Source of the DNA: Amyelois transitella
Lineage: Eukaryota > Arthropoda > Insecta > Lepidoptera > Pyralidae
Direction: 5' to 3'
Assembly: GCF_032362555.1 (NCBI RefSeq)
Contig: NC_083512.1
Coordinates: 7,862,001 to 7,926,000 of the forward strand
Length of the DNA: 64,000 nt
Below, piece after piece: positions 60,967-64,000 of this stretch. Within the stretch, counting starts at the first letter, position 1. The number at the start of each line of letters is the position of its first letter. The notes beneath the pieces are model-generated. The model worked only from the letters and a program-made list of their open reading frames with translations. It made no database searches and was not told the origin of the DNA. A program made the position numbers and the translations under genes.

Positions 60967-63189
60967 CTGAAACAATAAAAATAGTAAATACGACGTCGTT
61001 AAGGGTGTATATATAATAAAAGTCACATCTTATAGCTAGTAACTACTTAACGTACCAGGGTATAGGTAGCTAGAAGCTGATACTACTACTAGATATACTT
61101 TTTTACCTTTTCTGCCTAATCTAACCCAGCTTGTATATCCAGTTTCATGAATTCGCAGGTGTACTCACGCAGGATATTTAATCGAACCGTAAACATAGTC
61201 AAAGTCAAACTAAAATCTAATCGTACTTGTAATAATTCGTTCGCCTTTTTAGTAATATAAAAATAATACAGAGGTGTTAATTTCGATATAAATATATTTT
61301 TATCTACTGAGATTTACTCTTATCAGCACCGTGACGAAGCAACTTCCGTATTTATATTTACATTATGTTATCGGAAAGTAGTAGCTAATGAATGCGATGA
61401 TTAATGCTCGCTTTCCCCACAAATTTTGTGATTCTTTATAAACTGGAAACTTGCGTTCCGCTCGACTTTTTACCAGTAAATTATAATTTAGTCGCGGATG
61501 ATGAAATGTATAAGTATGGTAGAAAGTGAGAAAAACCAGGCTATTTTTTCATAAAAAATATGAAGATAATGATGGTTTCTCTTTATGATTTTATTGCGGA
61601 AAGTTTATAAACCGGCGATGCGAATAGATACCGTAAATTAATAAAAATCAAAAATAACAAAATGGTGGCAGCACTGCGTCGTAGGAACGACGATTGACTG
61701 CTGTAAATATATAGAGATTGATGAAAATAACACTATAAAGACATAAATCTATATTGAGATAAGGCTGTGTCGAATTTATACGCAGTCATCGTGTTTTAGA
61801 ATTTCCTTGTTATAAGACGGGGTCGCGACATTGTCATTGATTTTTCATACCGGGGATACACTCGGTTTCACTTGTTCATAAATTCTTAGAAATAGCGGAA
61901 ACCCTAGTTTTACTTAAAGCAAATAATTTTATTGTTTAAGTAATTTCAGTTCATTAATAGTATCAAGTTTTCGGATAAATTTTAAATTGATTACTGAAAA
62001 ATATTGTTTATCGACCATACTAATAATTCAGCGATCAACGGATGCCGCTTTGAAGAGGAAGTCGAAATTTAAAGTTTTTCCTACTTAATAAAATAAGTAC
62101 TAGATAGGTATCGCAAGTTATTTTGCTCAACTCCACTCGACGAAAATTATTCTGACGTCATCCTTTATGCGTATGTAAATATTTTTAGATTGAGGCAAGC
62201 AAACGTACGACTATTAGGCCAATATGTATATAAGCTATTACTGAAAAAGACCAATTTTACGATATATCCAATATCTAGTAAGTCTCCGAAATTTGGCAAT
62301 ATCTCGCTAACATGAATGTACAAAAAAATTCCGTTATGGGTTGCTTATTTCCCATTTTCCAGCTGCCACTTTGCATTATTTCATTTTCTACGAAGCACGG
62401 TGTGATTCCAGTAAATGGGTTCATTGTTCCCTTAAAGGAGGTTTTAAGTTCAGAGCGGAGAAATTTCCACCTTTTTTCCTCAAGGGAAAGGTTAATCCGT
62501 AATCCTTCTAAATCAATCACGTGGCTTGAGACAGGAGATAGTGATGGGGGCTGTAATCCATAATAATTCGAGGTAACTTGTTGAGTCTTCGGTAATTGGA
62601 TATTTAAGTCAAAATACGACTTCAATTTATCGCTAAAGAGCTCGTTAAAAAGTACTTAAATATTTAATAAGGCAATGTGAGGAGCGCTTTAAATTTCAAA
62701 TTTACTGTGTATAATTATTAAATAAATCGGTTTACGAACAAAGGTTACTAAATCGAGTCGATTTACTTTATCTGCTTTTTATTGCCGATTTGAGTATGAG
62801 GGCGTAATCCGAGATGTAATAAGGCGCTTCTTCATGTTACTACGAACATAAACTTTAACTATCCTGTTACCAGTTTTTATTCCAAAAGACAATGTTCTTA
62901 TTGCGGTGTTCTGTCTTTACTGCGCTTATTTTATTAGCTTGATAGTAAAATATTTATTATCTCTTGACAGGAGCCTGGTAATGCCGAATGATATGGCTAT
63001 CAAAAAAAAGATATATATTGAAAAGTCGCTGAAATAAATAGTCTGCTAAGATTTGCCTCACAGAAACTACTGGGGATTGCTGGTCGGTCCAATATACATA
63101 CTTCTATTCAAGACAACGGTGACAGACAGTACAACAGTTATAATAATACTTTTGTTCGAAACTTGTATTTGTAGGGAGGACTAGTTGCT
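60967..63189. other. Upstream LRMDA region, no supported gene
   Basis: AT-rich. A 116-codon minus frame at 62275-62625 (MKSYFDLNIQLPKTQQ...) has no recognisable domain and no supporting splice pattern; it is left unannotated. Nothing else stands out. Confidence 0.4.
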
Positions 63190-63291
63190 ATTAGAATAAT
63201 CAAGCCAAACAGCTGAACGTGGCTTATCAGTCTTTCAAGACTGTTGGCTCTGTCTAGCCCGCAAGGGATATAGACGTTATTATATGTATGT
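63190..63291 (+). mobile_element. SINE-like 3' end with (TATG)n tail
   Basis: 'caagccaaacagctgaacgt', 'actgttggctctgtctagcc' and 'cgcaagggatatagacg' followed by TTATTATATGTATGTAT. The tail touches a candidate splice donor of the frame at 63296-63607. Confidence 0.85.
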
Positions 63292-63295
63292 ATAC

Positions 63296-63607
63296 CTGCA
63301 TACGCTGCGAGGCCCCAGAAGAGTTATAATCATCTTCTAATAGTACATTCACGTGTGATACATGTTGAGTAGCCACGTTCTCATGTATACGGCTGGTTGT
63401 CAATTGTAAATTATAATTATACTTGTTTGTTGAAGGTTTCTTGTCTTTTCCTAGTGTTAATATGCCGCTGTATTTGGTCACAATGATCATCCATTTGACT
63501 ATAGCAAAAGGGAACACGTACGATTCGACCAAAGTAAACAAAATTACACTAATATTAACGATAACAGGGACATTTATGGGTAATATTTTGAATGCTTCAA
63601 ACTTCAT
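63296..63607 (-). CDS. Candidate first exon with signal-like N-terminus, unassigned
   Basis: A Met at 63607 opens a 104-codon frame ending GCAG followed by GTATAC, a usable donor in phase 0. Residues about 8-45 (ILPINVPVIVNISVILFTLV and on) are hydrophobic like a signal peptide or membrane anchor; the rest (KDKKPSTNKYNYNLQLTTSR...) is polar. I do not recognise the family. Its phase would fit the LRMDA exon at 60966 (also phase 0, beginning LSYCGQ), so it could be that gene's 5' exon, but vertebrate LRMDA has no such segment. It may also be a chance frame or belong to another gene. Confidence 0.3.
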
Positions 63608-64000
63608 GATTTAAATTTTTAGTCGCACACAAAGTCACCTATAATTTGAATAAACTAATCACTTACAATATATGGATATACTTAAGGGAAGGTAGATGAG
63701 TGTGGCTGGAAAAGTATAAGTGCAGACGTACACAAGGTTGAGGAAAGTGTGAAAGAGTGGATTTCTTCAGTCAGAGGCTTTGAGTATAATAACATAATTT
63801 AATAAGGCAGGACCTAGTTACGTAGTGTGTTCTAGTTGCATAGGCGCATATCACTCAAACAGATACTTGGATGTGATCTTTTTGTTCAGTATCTTAGTTA
63901 CAACTAGATGCTATGAATTCTCAATTAGAAATCTAAAGATAATTGTGATGAAATGACCCTCTCCTTCCTTTAAAGAGATGCGTAACTACTTGATTGCGTC

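Noticed and set aside
62275-62625. 116-codon minus-strand frame
   Set aside because: Unrecognised sequence without splice-site support; chance frames of this length are expected in 64 kb.

Overview
The window looks like nuclear DNA of a moth, probably noctuid-like. It is AT-rich, its genes are split by GT-AG introns of about 90 bp to several kb, and it is full of short interspersed elements of a lepidopteran type. Their 3' ends are (TATG)n runs, and many carry the same body sequence. The species call is an inference from gene content and repeat style. There is nothing prokaryotic here.

Layout. (1) 1373-8002, minus: a five-exon major-facilitator gene (MFSD9-like). Its last intron holds a full-length RTE/BovB-like LINE with an open 1014-codon ORF (2457-5734). 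(2) 9314-10393, plus: LYRM7, a mitochondrial complex III assembly factor in four small exons. (3) 10762-11984, minus: NDUFB2, a complex I subunit in three exons, convergent with LYRM7. (4) 13387-35091, plus: a 15-exon CIN85/CD2AP homologue (cindr) with three SH3 domains and a C-terminal coiled coil, 740 aa. Intron 5 contains decayed copies of the third SH3 exon. (5) 39373-43050: a DNA transposon or domesticated derivative. Inverted repeats flank a two-exon, 605-aa DUF7869-like putative transposase on minus. (6) 43160-49548, plus: a complete 11-exon ALDH1A-type aldehyde dehydrogenase, 486 aa, starting about 110 bp from the transposon's inverted repeat. (7) 52029-60966, minus: five exons of the leucine-rich protein LRMDA. 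Its first exon is missing or lies near 63.3-63.6 kb.

Exon boundaries were read by eye from splice signals and reading-frame continuity. In each main gene the exon phases join without a frame break.

How the parts relate. The genes are unrelated housekeeping or signalling genes, apart from the convergent LYRM7/NDUFB2 pair, which both serve the respiratory chain. The most interesting layer is the mobile DNA. The abundant SINE-like family shares its 3' end, its (TATG)n tail and a T-rich insertion site with the intact LINE, which suggests a LINE/SINE partnership that can be read within this one window.
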